DNA of 64,000 bases from Ascaris suum (lineage: Eukaryota; Nematoda; Chromadorea; Rhabditida; Ascarididae): NCBI GenBank assembly GCA_013433145.1, contig CM024184.1, forward strand, positions 5,952,137 through 6,016,136, read 5' to 3'. Made by a program: the position numbers and the translations under genes. Position 1 is the stretch's first letter, and each line of letters opens with the position of its first letter. The notes beneath the pieces are model-generated. The model had not been told where the DNA came from. It saw only the letters and a program-made list of their open reading frames with translations, and searched no databases. This document shows, piece by piece, positions 14,001 through 23,670 of the stretch.

Positions 14001-17000
14001 TATGATGATATATTGCTAATTTCTATCCATTTAAAATGTCAGCATAGTTTTCATTCAAATTCAGAAAAGCCTGACCACTATGATGGTTGAGTCCTTTAAT
14101 TATTTTCAACTATTGCTAATGCAAATTTACCTGCCCAGGTTCGTTCACTAGGTTGCATCAGGTGTTGAGGTGGAGAACGAGAGAAAAGGGTATATTTTAA
14201 AGGTGGGATTCTGCCATCATTTTGGCACACTAGGCTTTTTTAAGAAAAGTTTTGAAGGTTTTAAAAAGCACAAATACGCATTTTTTGTATGAGAATTTTT
14301 TATAATCAGTGCTGACCTCGGTGTGAAGATATAATCAATATGATTATCAGTTATTCTTTGTTTGTACTGAATAGGCAACCGGTTGGTCCGGTCGATAGAA
14401 TGACGGAGAACTTATGAACAACGAGGTATATATACTTCCTCGCCGTCATTTGTAATAAGCCAAAATATTAATTAAAATTTTATCAGTCAACGCTTATCAC
14501 TCAAAATCTTTTTTCATTGATCTTTTCAATTATGAAAGCCGAATTGTAAGAAAAAAAAAAGAAATGCTGCATTTTTTTCGTTCATAAATTTTCATCGAGA
14601 GATCTTTTCTATTAGAATAGAGGGAAATTTTGGAAATTCCCACCGTATAAAAGTATTTTCATGAAGGTCTGTTGTAGGCTTTTTTTTTTTTATAAATAGC
14701 CTATATTTAATTGTATCAAAGGTGATTTGAAACAGTGGGAAAATTTTAGAGATTTTCATTATGCTTGGAAATTCATTTGAAACATTCAATTAGCCAAGAA
14801 CTCTTCTATTCGAATAGCGGAAAAAATTCGAAAATTTTCATTGCGCTCAAATATTTTTGTGAAGATTGTTGTAGGGGTTTTTTTTTTGTTTGAAAAATAA
14901 ATAGCCTGAATTTAATTACATCATAGATGTATCCGTTGAATTTCGTTTAGTGTCCTGAATAGTGTTTTAGACCTTCAAGATTCATGCTCGTGAATGCTTA
15001 CGTTAATCTTCACCTCTAATAAGTTTTCACTCGAAGGTCCTTAAAATTCGCTGCTCCAGAAAAGCATTGGCCAGGCAGAATGGGAGGAGAGGCTGGAGAG
15101 GGGAGGGAGGAGGAGGGAAGAGGATGAAAAGGTTGTGCACGAAAATTGTCATTCCAGAGCCCTTCTTGCATATATTAATCTTAGTCGTGGCGTGTCGAAA
15201 TATTTTTCTTTTCATCAACAATGAGCGTAGCGTGATATCAGAAGGCGGATATGATCGTTGCTGTAAACGTTCTTATTCTTTACAATATCAGTGACGAAAA
15301 CACTTCATTCAAAGGCTTTATTGACAGCCGACATTGTTTCTTGACAGCTGAAATTGTTTGAAGTTTCTTATTCAGCACAGCATTTTTATCTATTGGTATT
15401 TGAACTTTTGTCTAGAGTCCTTCTCTTGCATATTTCCTATGCAGAAAAACTAGACAACGAAATTAAATATTTTTATTATAATTAAATAATCATATATTAT
15501 TATCTTTTAATTTTTATATGAACTGTAAAGCTTTGAACATCGATGGGAAAACACTATGATGTTTGAGGTTTATAGGTAATAGACCTAAATGCGTGAACTT
15601 GAGAGATGAACTTATACGAATTTCAATTGATTTGAGTTGAATTGAATTTGAACTTGAGATGAATTGAACTTCAACTTGAGGGAATTCAACTTCAAATAAT
15701 TTCAGCCGGCTAAAATAAATCATACGTGAACTTGTCGCAAGCTTACCAAAAAAAAAAACCTCCGAAATGAAATTGTTCAGCAACTGAGAGCTAAATCGAC
15801 AAATGTTATGATAGGCGATGAAATTGAAAGCTTATACGATTCTATCTATTTGGGCATATGCGTGAAAATGCCCAAAGGCTAGGGAAGCGGATATGCGATG
15901 CAAATTCAAAATTAAATTGGAAAACCTTTTTCAGGAATAAAGAAATCTGCCGCGAGAAAAAAAGTACCATTGGATATTTCAATAAATAGGTGAAAATAGA
16001 CGATATTTCTGTCGCGAAATTACCAATAAGTACCATTTCTTCATTGTTGAAATAATGAATCAATAAAATAGGTGATAGACTAAGCACTTTGACTAGAAAA
16101 ATCTAGATCGATGGAAATGGATAAAGCTTTTTTCGCGGTAACTGCAATATGTATATCTAAACGGCTAAGATACGGTTACGATGCGTATCATTGGGGAACT
16201 CGCCGATGAGAGGGTATTGCAGGAGCGATCAAATGTGAGGTTTAAAAATACCCAGAACTTGTAAGAACTCATGTTTTCGATCGAAGTGATGCATAAACCA
16301 TCTCTACGTCATAATTCAACGCTCTCAGTTTATGCGAACAGGTTTTCCGGTTAGTTGGGACTTCGGAGAAAACAACCAGACAATCCTGTCTTACTAAATG
16401 CGTCCGACGAACTGCTCCAACCGCAAAGTTTCGTCTTACTGTTTACTATTCGATTGTAAGTTACATAGAGAATCTGGTTTTCGGGTAGTTTTTCCGGTGT
16501 AGGTTTTAGGTAATCGATTGTAAGTTGCATTTGCATAGACAATCTGATTCGTTAAATTTGCATCATGATTGGATTATTGTCTAGTTGACAGAATGAACAG
16601 TTAGAAATATCTTGCAAACAATAAATGTTGAATAACATAGATTTTATTAATTGCAGAGCGTTGCGCATGAAGGCCAATTGCAATTGTATCATGGACCGCC
16701 ATGCCTCAAAGGAATTTGCGGTGACGGATTCTGCTATGCTCGACTTAATGAGCATTCATGCAGGTGTCCAGAAAGCGTATCGGGTCCTCGTTGTGAACAA
16801 CGTTGGTTTTTTAGTATTTTTCATATATGTATGACGGATGTAAAGACTTATTGTACGTTTATTAAATGGACATAATATTTCTAGTGGAAGTATTTAAAGA
16901 TTTTGATCGTGTCCTGTCAAAAAAAAAATCGAAATTTTGGCTATGATAAAAGGTGCTCTTAGTGTGCTCTTAGTTAGGCAATAAGCGAAACGAGAAAAAG

Positions 17001-20000
17001 CAAATATAGAAGCATGCTTGATGATTAGTCCACAGCGTACACAAAGAAATCGAAAGTAGTGGGATGATGCGAGGAATGGGAAGGGGAGAGGGGGATATTC
17101 AAGATCTGCGATTTATAATGAGGTGGGGCATCGAAATAATTCACATCTATTACGAGATTCTCAACATAATTTGTTTTGGTGGTGATTTTTAGAGGGAAGA
17201 ATATCCCCCCTCCCCCCCCCCCCACACTCACGTAAGACGGTTAATATAAAACATCGTTTAAAAAATTATTTACTGTATATAGTCTCTTAATTAACTGACA
17301 TTCATGTACACACCGTTCACGTTCAACACTGTCTCTAGGACTATGGAAAATGAGATGCCGAAAAAATTTAGCACTTTCTTGGAATAGAGAATTTGAGAGT
17401 AGTTTATAACTTGATATTCTATTGATTCCAAGTTGAAAAAGGGGAAAATCCTACTTTTAAAAGTTCGTTCCAACGGGTAGAAAGTTATTCATGGAATTGA
17501 TGAAAGGATGAAGAAAGAAAAAAAATGGAAAAAACTTCTGAAAATTTCATTAATTTTTCGATTTTATTTCGCTATTTTTCGATGATTTTTTTTTTTTTTT
17601 TTGAAAAGAAAAGATAAAAATAATTCTTAAGTAATAAATTATTAGCCAAAGAAAAAAAGTTTTTTTTTTCATAGAAGTATGATCGTTGCACTTTTATTTA
17701 GCGTATTTCTATGATTGCAATAGTTTTTTTTTTTATTGCAAACTAATCTTTCCGTCAATTATTGCATTATGAAAGGAATATTTTGTGCAATTATATATGC
17801 TTCAATAGGTATTGAATGCAAGTAAAATGTGAGTATATGAAGTACTAGAAATTCTAGTTGATTGAGGCAATTACCAATTTTTGCAGTTGAGTATTTCAAA
17901 TGATCGCCGAAATTTCCATAAATAATAGTGATATTTAAAAAAGAATTTTTTTTTCTTACGACGAATCTAACCTGGCTATGGAATAGATTCATCTCGGAAT
18001 TTTTATTTTACCTCTAAATGTCAATAATAATTACTTGATATAGAAGATAATTACCTGTAATGAATTGAGATCGCGATTGATGATCGTCATATAGTTTAGA
18101 CTATGCCTAGCACATTCTATCGCTGTGGCATCGAGCATTCGCACGAAGAAATTATAGGATGGGTAAACAAACACATACACATGCATAAGTATGCAAAGAC
18201 ATGGTCATGTCAAGAGTCGCTTTAATGTAGATTTTCATAGGCGCATTAAAAACAGTTGAGAATAAGGGGCATTCTCCCCATATCTTCCCCGTTTTCCCAG
18301 CACGTATGAGATTTGAATACCCACTCTTTCCTAATTTCAAGAAAAAAGTGCTGTTGTAGCTTTCGGTTTTACCCGTGTGGTCATGTTTAATTGCCTACGC
18401 TGCTTGTGCCAGAGTCACGGAAACGTTCACGAAGTCAATACGCTCATTCGCTGAAGGGGAAGGGAGGGTTCATGAGTTTGCGCAGCAGATGCGAAAAGAC
18501 TCATGTTTTACCACTTGTCACTCCATTATACCGTCTTTCCCCTTCCAATTTCGTCCACTTGGCAACGAAGGCAACGAATTGATGAAAATCTCATTCGGAA
18601 CTTCCTGGTTGGGGGTGCGGGAAGGAGAGGGGGCAGGGAGAGGAAGAAGAGAGGAAGATGGTGCCAATACCTGACTGAGCAGTATTTATCAGTCTTTGTT
18701 TCTGGCGTATTCGGCTGATCAGCTTAGGAAAAAATCGCAAAGCATCTCTAAATTAATTAGCTCATTGAATTTGTGGAGAAAATTTCTGAACGCCATTGAT
18801 CATCTCATTTGATAACGTCGATAAGCTCAAGTTGATATGATAAGCTCAAGTTGCTATGTCTGATCCAATTATTGAGTTTAATTTTGCATAAATTGAGAAA
18901 ATATATGCAATATTTGTGAGTATCACATAAATATTCATCAAAAATTTATTTAAATATAAATGTTGCAGAGATGAACGCATCAGATAGCGTTGAAGGAGCA
19001 TGGTTCAACGGAAGAGCCGATTATTCATATTTGAATAGAGCAACATTTGCGTAAGAATTATTTCATTTCCATCACTAATGTGATTTCTGTGGAAAGACTA
19101 ATCGATAATAGTAAAAACGATAATTGTATTCGAATTTGGAAAAAAATTTTTTCGAGTTTGAAAAGAAATTTTTGCAATTTATATTGAAATTCTGAAACGC
19201 AAAGAAAAGATTTTTTTTTTTTGAAGTGAGCCTTAGTATAGTTAATGAAAATGTATCGAACATAACTGATTGTTCGAAATTTGGGATGGATGAGGTGAAT
19301 TGAGAGGATGAGATAATATATAGTTATTGGGTATTTATTCATATTATATTCGTTTAATCTATTCTAGAGGTTTTTCATTTTTTACTTCATAAATTTCAAT
19401 TTTTTTTAAATTTATTATTTCGCGGTGCTTTAAATATTATTTTATATAGGCCAACTAAGATATGAAAAAGTTTGCAAATTGCTTTCACTATGATTAAATA
19501 TATAACGTTCGTAGTTGTTTTTGAGTATTTTCTTTTTATGCAATATTAGATATTCGTTGAATTTTGCAATATACCCATTCGATTAATGATAACGTAAATA
19601 ATACGCAGGTAAGAATTTCCAATATAATGCAGGTAAGATAATTAACGCAAGTAAAAGTGAGATGTTTCTAAATCTATTTCAATTTCGAATAATTTTGATA
19701 ACTAATAAAGAAAAAATAAATCCTTACAAACATCTGCTTCTTCTCTTTCATACTAACTAGACATTCGATCTCGTTAGTAGGTCATAGAGTAATCAATTAG
19801 AGCCGTGTAAATGAGACTTGACCAATTAGTGCTCATATTTGCTTCATTATTCACTATTACGACAACAATTATTTCGATGCTATCGATTTCAACTACGAAA
19901 TTGAATCTTTATTTGCATAGTAAAAAAAAAAGAAATGAAAACCTCTTAAATATATGCAAATTGTATTGATAAATTTAAATATTGATAAAAAATATTTCAC

Positions 20001-23000
20001 TATGAATTTAATTGCAATATGAAATAAAGAGCAATTGGATTGGTTTTTTTTTTGGATGCTAAATATAATTTTTATGGATTCGTCTAGCTAGATTTGTGGC
20101 AGTGATATCCATGAAATAGGATATTATTAGTAATGCGTTGATTAGTTCAAATGCTGTATCTATAGTATTGCCTATAATATGCGCTATCCTATGATTTATT
20201 TTCTATTTGCAGTTGGAGAAAAATTACTGTGCTAGCATTTTTCATATTATTCAATTTTATTTTAGTTGGATTTTTCGTGAAGTTTTTCCAGAAAGAAATA
20301 ATTGCATTTTCCACAAAGCTTATATCTAAATTTCCCATCCAATATGACCGAAATTCTCAAGATTTCCCCCCCCCCCCCCTCCTTTTCTCTCTTCCTTCTC
20401 CTGCCCCCTTTTAATGATGTCGAAATCTCGTGTACAGGGATGAGCAAAAAACAGAAAAAATTTGAGCATTCTTGTTCATTCGGCTAAGTTTAATTAAACG
20501 GAAGAATAAGGTAGAATAGCCTAGCAATATGGGCTGCTAAATTTTAGGGTTTCATTCACGCACAAAAAAGGATGTTAAAAACTCATGAAGAGTGCGAACT
20601 TCGGAGGATCTATCAATCGATAACTGATTGGTGGATCAGCAAACTGCAAAGTCAAGCAGCACATCCACAATGAATGTTTCTGTTTTCACTTTCAATGGCT
20701 TTTCGTTTCTACCATGGTATCATATATCACTATATATCTCGGGATGTGCATTAATTGCAGGGTCAAAGGCCAACATTCATCAAACTATTCATTTTTTCTA
20801 CGAACGAATGCATCCGAAGGATTAATCTGGTGGGAGAATAAAGGTTTATCATTGAGAGGTGATTTTATGGCGATTTTCTTGATCGATGGACGAATATCAT
20901 TTGCTATTAGTCTTGGCAACGATGCTAAATTAAAGGTGATCACCGTGGACGTACCTGTCAATGATAATCGCTGGCATAAACTCCTCTTTTTACGGTATAA
21001 TCTTAGAGATTCCTTTTTCATTTTATGCACTTGTTTAATACGATATATTTGTGAAAAGTATTGCTTCATGTTTATGTTTATGAGTTATGTTTATGAGTTA
21101 AATCACCTTGGCTAGTCTGTGGCCAGTTCCCGTCAAGATTTGTCCTATCTAGCCACGATTGGACACTCTGCTAGCCAGCATTGCAATAGTTTATCGCGCT
21201 TATAGGATTCGATGAAATGGAATGTCTGAATGCTGTTACAGTTTAATGAACATATATATTGATGAATTTACTCCGATAGTCACTGGGACTCCGTAAGCGA
21301 ATTTCCAGCACAACCATATTAGACGCTATAAAGAACTTCCTGAACCTATTTGAAGAAGCTCTAGATACTTGAAAAATCCTCCAAATATGAGCGTTAGAAT
21401 TGCATTTTATGGATCTTTTTATAGATTTCTGTGAGCGGTCGGTTCATGCAAAATATAAATGCGTTTTTCGCAAATTTTTTTTATTATTTATTGGATACCG
21501 ATTGGTCTAAATAAACTCATTTCCGAAAGCGCATATCGTGGCAGCTCTTCTTCAATATTTTTCCTCGCAATTAAAGATCACATTCTGAATAAATTATTGC
21601 GTTCCTATTTTCTACTCGTTTGCAGCGAAAAAAAAAACGCATTATAATGACGCGATTTTCCCGTCATTTTATGGAAAATTTAAGGAAATTGGATTTATTA
21701 GCTATAGTTCTTAACAAATAAGAGATTAAAGAATTTTAAATTGAATATCATTTGCTAATTTCTTTGAATTTTTGCCCTATTTAATGCAACAAAAAAAAAA
21801 AAATTAATAATAAGTCAAGTTTATTTTCTTTAATTTAAGCTTGAAACGATATGAAGTTGCATTAATTCGGTGGAAATTATAAGTAATCGTTTTGCGTTAT
21901 TAAAATTTGCATATCACTCTTCTATACATATTAGTATGCAAAATACGCATTTCAAATTAAACGCTTTGAAAAAATTTTCCCATTTATTATCGTTTATTTC
22001 GATCTACTTATTTAATGCAAAATACGGATTGTAAAAACGTTGAAAATATTTGGAAAAAAGCCAAATAATTTTATTTATAAAATAAAAGTATAAAAATCGT
22101 ATATTTTCTCTCATTAAACTTACAACTTACAACTCTCGAATTCTCTCATTTTGCTCATTTTATCATCCTATGTCCTCTATTCGTATGAGAAATTTCCATT
22201 GTCATTATGAGCAATGCTAATTTCATTATTCTCCAACAAATAATACAACATGCGCGATAATATACTAAAATATTTTAACAGAAGTGATATTCTTCTTGGA
22301 TGTGGCAGTTTGGATTGACGCATCAAGTGCAGCTAATATTATGAGATTCGATAGTTTTATAATGCATACCATTGATTAAATTTCATTAGCGATCTTCATG
22401 TTGATCAAAGAATTATTTTTAAAAAATTATAAATAGTTAAAGCTCGCAAAAAATTTGCATATTTGCATAAAATTTGCATATTGCATATATTTGCATATAT
22501 TTTGAGGGATATTTTTTGCATTTTACACCGACCGAATGATCAAAAAAGAGATCTTCCATTAGAGATCTGTATAAATCGTCGAAATAACTAAAAAAAAAAA
22601 CTGATATCTTCTTCTATGTTCTCGATTATTTGTTTGTAAATTATTTAATTGATATAACAGATACATAGGATGCAGAAATCCATTACTCAGTTCTAAGCTC
22701 CTCTAATATGTTTCTTTAATTATTTTATTGTTTGGATGTTTTTTTTAAAATAATTTTCTTGCCCGCTGTTTTTGTTTGAGATAATTTTCTTGCCCGGCTG
22801 TTTTTGTTTGAGATAATTTTCTTGTTCGGTTGTATTTTTTTAAAAACAATTTTCTTATCCGGTTATATATATCTAAAATAATTTTCTTATACGATTGTGT
22901 TTTTTTTTTCAATATTAAAATTTTAGTGAGAAGAGAAAAATGGAAATGACGGTCGATGATGAGGTCGTATCGCATTTATCCTCACCAGGATCCACTGAAT

Positions 23001-23670
23001 TGAATACGGATGGAATTGTTTGGATTGGTTTGTGTTGCATATTGTTACACATGACGAAAGTAGATGGGATTTTGAAATGGATTTTGTTTGGTTCTTAATT
23101 TCTAACCGTTAGAAAACAATTTTCTTGAAGTCGGGAAACAATCGACGAATCTGTTGATGGTGGAATGTTTATAGTTGTGATCGAAAACAAGTGGACCTAA
23201 TTCATTGGCGCAATATGTGCTTTTTGCATTTTCGCCGATCCGTTTAATATTTTTATGAACATTAGAAATAATAGCAAAACGAGCGCATGCGAATGCACTT
23301 CGCAAGTATTCCACCGATCGTGCAAATCCTAAACTAAAAAATTCTTTCTATCATCTTTTATCCCTAATCCTTAATGCTTCTAAACTGCATTGTATACTTG
23401 AGAGCATCTCTATCTCGTATAGCAAATGACCGTCTTTCAAAAGATCGATTTTTTTCTTTGTTTTTTTCCATGAAACTTACCTTGAAAAATCATAAAACCA
23501 GGTGTTTTTCGAACAGGTAATTTACAGGTGGTCGGAAATTGTTACCTCATGAATTTCCATATCGAACGCTGTTTGTTGGCTGCATTCGTGACGTTCGCAT
23601 CTCGAGTATTAGAATCCGTTTGCGTGATGACGTTATTTCAGCCGAATCGCCACCCGCTTGCCATCGGTGA
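157..23670 (+). CDS. LamG-EGF-LamG extracellular matrix protein (agrin/perlecan class), 3' part, 9 exons
   Basis: Exons 157-231, 1211-1472, 2766-2877, 3252-3413, 16657-16801, 18969-19050, 20761-20994, 22927-23027 and 23528-23670 join in phase to an open frame of about 437 residues, partial at its N-terminus. The order is a Cys-rich/EGF tail (GELCE), LamG1 (DGLIFYW, GDFIALTL, FIGGAPD, FKGAIQRVSING), a six-Cys EGF (CLKGIC...CRCPES..GPRC) and LamG2 (EGLIWW, GDFMAIFLIDG, NTDGIVWIGG, FVGCIRDVRI). Known: such arrays form the C-terminal end of agrin and perlecan and occur in other basement-membrane or adhesion proteins, where LamG binds dystroglycan or matrix partners. Inferred: this protein is extracellular. 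Perlecan-like cues (the GGAPD strand) and agrin-like cues (the NTDG strand) do not separate the families, so no symbol is given. The upstream part lies left of the window. The 3' end is uncertain: TGA at 23668-23670, or a donor at 23666 leading to further exons. Confidence 0.8.
325..443. repeat. Tandem duplication, unit about 58 bp
   Basis: Two copies of a unit containing ATATATCATCGGG and GATCGATAGTGAGAGGGTTT; the second is a few bases shorter. It lies in the first intron. Confidence 0.9.
1211..1472 (+). CDS. Exon: first half of LamG1
   Basis: The acceptor TTGAAG is weak but is the one that fits the phase-1 end of the previous exon. The donor is GTGAGT in phase 2. It encodes the opening LamG strands: AIAVFTGEGFARLRHV, an acidic turn (NDADGLIFYW), GDFIALTL and WNLGSGIAFV. 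The frame is open upstream to 1132, so the 5' edge could lie further left. Confidence 0.75.
2034..2062. repeat. (GA)n microsatellite
   Basis: About 14 GA units following a T run, within the LamG1 intron. Confidence 0.95.
2516..2659. repeat. Tandem duplication, unit about 74 bp
   Basis: Copies at 2516-2583 and 2590-2659 share CTGTCAGCAATCAT, the GATGGAT block and TTCTGTTAGCCA. Confidence 0.88.
2766..2877 (+). CDS. Exon: middle of LamG1
   Basis: A poly-T tract and TTCAG acceptor are followed by a frame (phase 2 in, phase 0 out) reading SLSNHRFHSIRFGRTLRNGT and then IQVDSE. This is the LamG segment where WH..R normally sits, with a GRxxxNGTIQVD strand as in perlecan-type LamG. The tryptophan of the usual RWH is replaced by the sequence NHRFH. 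Another frame is also open across the exon but fits neither phase nor family. Confidence 0.75.
3252..3413 (+). CDS. Exon: end of LamG1
   Basis: The acceptor is TTTCTAG; 54 codons, phase 0 at both ends, donor GTTGGC. It encodes LDVYGADAFIGGAPDARALP and then FKGAIQRVSINGQ, the closing strands of a LamG fold. The Cys usual in the F.GC.R motif is Ala here, so the terminal disulfide of this domain is lost. Confidence 0.8.
6041..6510. repeat. Diverged tandem array, unit about 90-120 bp
   Basis: Five units begin with variants of CCTTATCAG and then a TAATAAGCC- or CAATAGGC-like block (near 6041, 6161, 6249, 6364, 6465). Confidence 0.45.
7481..7545. repeat. (AATA)n/(AATC)n microsatellite
   Basis: Tetranucleotide repeats in the 13-kb intron. 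Confidence 0.9.
9251..9352. repeat. 24-bp tandem repeat
   Basis: Three near-perfect copies of TTACCTTTTCTACCTTTCAT plus TTGC, then decaying partial copies. Confidence 0.92.
9671..9738. repeat. 18-bp tandem repeat
   Basis: Four diverged copies around TTTGGCCAATGCCCTA. Confidence 0.8.
11261..11932. repeat. 59-bp inverted repeat with 554-bp spacer
   Basis: Arm 11261-11319 is the reverse complement of 11874-11932 with only a few differences. Both arms carry the frame PFFISLL-I/L-VAATYGNTSY outward from a Met. No transposase frame lies between them. Confidence 0.85.
13482..13504. promoter_or_regulatory. Perfect palindrome with two ACCGGTT half-sites
   Basis: Two 11-bp arms (TCACCGGTTGA and its reverse complement) are separated by a single A. 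More CCGGT sites lie nearby: 13514-13520, 13985-13993 and a perfect AACCGGTT at 14377-14384. AACCGGTT is the known Grainyhead/CP2 consensus. The enhancer role is inference. Confidence 0.45.
16657..16801 (+). CDS. Exon: EGF-like module
   Basis: The acceptor is ATTGCAG in phase 0; the donor GTTGGT after 16801 gives the phase 1 needed by the next exon. Six cysteines lie in the EGF spacing C-x4-C-x4-C-x8-C-x-C-x8-C, ending GPRCEQ. This is the EGF spacer between two LamG domains. A donor four bases further (after 16805) is also possible but would put a stop at the junction. Confidence 0.85.
16802..18968 (+). other. Intron
   Basis: A T-rich intron of 2.2 kb. It holds a C-run inside a purine/pyrimidine tract (about 17075-17225), a purine tract near 18610-18660 and a 19-bp direct repeat (18820-18857). 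I saw no exon in it. Confidence 0.5.
18820..18857. repeat. 19-bp direct repeat
   Basis: Two adjacent copies of GATAAGCTCAAGTTG-A/C-TAT. Confidence 0.9.
18969..19050 (+). CDS. Exon: start of LamG2
   Basis: The acceptor is GTTGCAG and the donor GTAAGA (phase 1 to 2). It encodes EGAWFNGRADYSYLNRATF, the F-G-x-x-x-Y-L strand that opens LamG domains. Confidence 0.75.
20761..20994 (+). CDS. Exon: core of LamG2
   Basis: The acceptor is AATTGCAG and the donor GTATAA. It encodes FFLRTNASEGLIWW, RGDFMAIFLIDGRISFAISL and VNDNRWHKLLFLR, the classic LamG core with an intact RWH. It joins in phase to both neighbours (GC|G before, CG|T after). Confidence 0.88.
22748..22897. repeat. Tandem repeat, unit about 30-37 bp, five copies
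   Basis: Each unit carries ATAATTTTCTT followed by a CCGGCTG/TCGGTTG variant. It lies just before the LamG2 exon at 22927 and decays from left to right. Confidence 0.9.
22927..23027 (+). CDS. Exon: LamG2, SSPGSTELNTDG strand
   Basis: The acceptor is ATTTTAG and the donor GTTTGT. It encodes VDDEVVSHLSSPGSTELNTD followed by GIVWIG, the region that in agrin-type LamG reads SP..LNTDG.L.VGG. Confidence 0.85.
23528..23670 (+). CDS. Exon: end of LamG2, with stop or alternative donor
   Basis: The acceptor is TTTACAG. It encodes PYRTLFVGCIRDVRI, then PPACHR and TGA. The Cys in VGC and the Cys three residues before the stop are placed like the closing disulfide of LamG. The stop overlaps a possible donor (CG|GTGATC after 23666), so the gene could either end here or continue. 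No AATAAA was seen on this strand for the next 2 kb, which leaves continuation open. Confidence 0.7.

Larger units (their letters stand above)
3414..16656 (+). other. 13.2-kb intron between LamG1 and EGF exons
   Basis: Both flanking junctions are phase 0 and the encoded domains are contiguous, so this reads as one intron. I found no convincing exon inside. Open frames here are short, T-rich and without family motifs. It contains poly-T tracts, diverged tandem repeats (6041-6510, 7481-7545, 9251-9352, 9671-9738), G/C-rich purine tracts (about 9010-9050, 15075-15125), an inverted repeat (11261-11319 with 11874-11932) and CCGGTT sites at 13.2-14.4 kb. An undetected small exon remains possible. 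Confidence 0.6.

Noticed and set aside
16351..16755. Two minus-strand frames next to the EGF exon
   Set aside because: Shadows of the EGF exon and its flank, with no independent motif.
20215..20270. Possible small LamG2 exon after TTTGCAG reading WRKITV
   Set aside because: Direct joining of 19050 to 20761 is in phase and gives a continuous LamG fold; this segment turns into random hydrophobic sequence.
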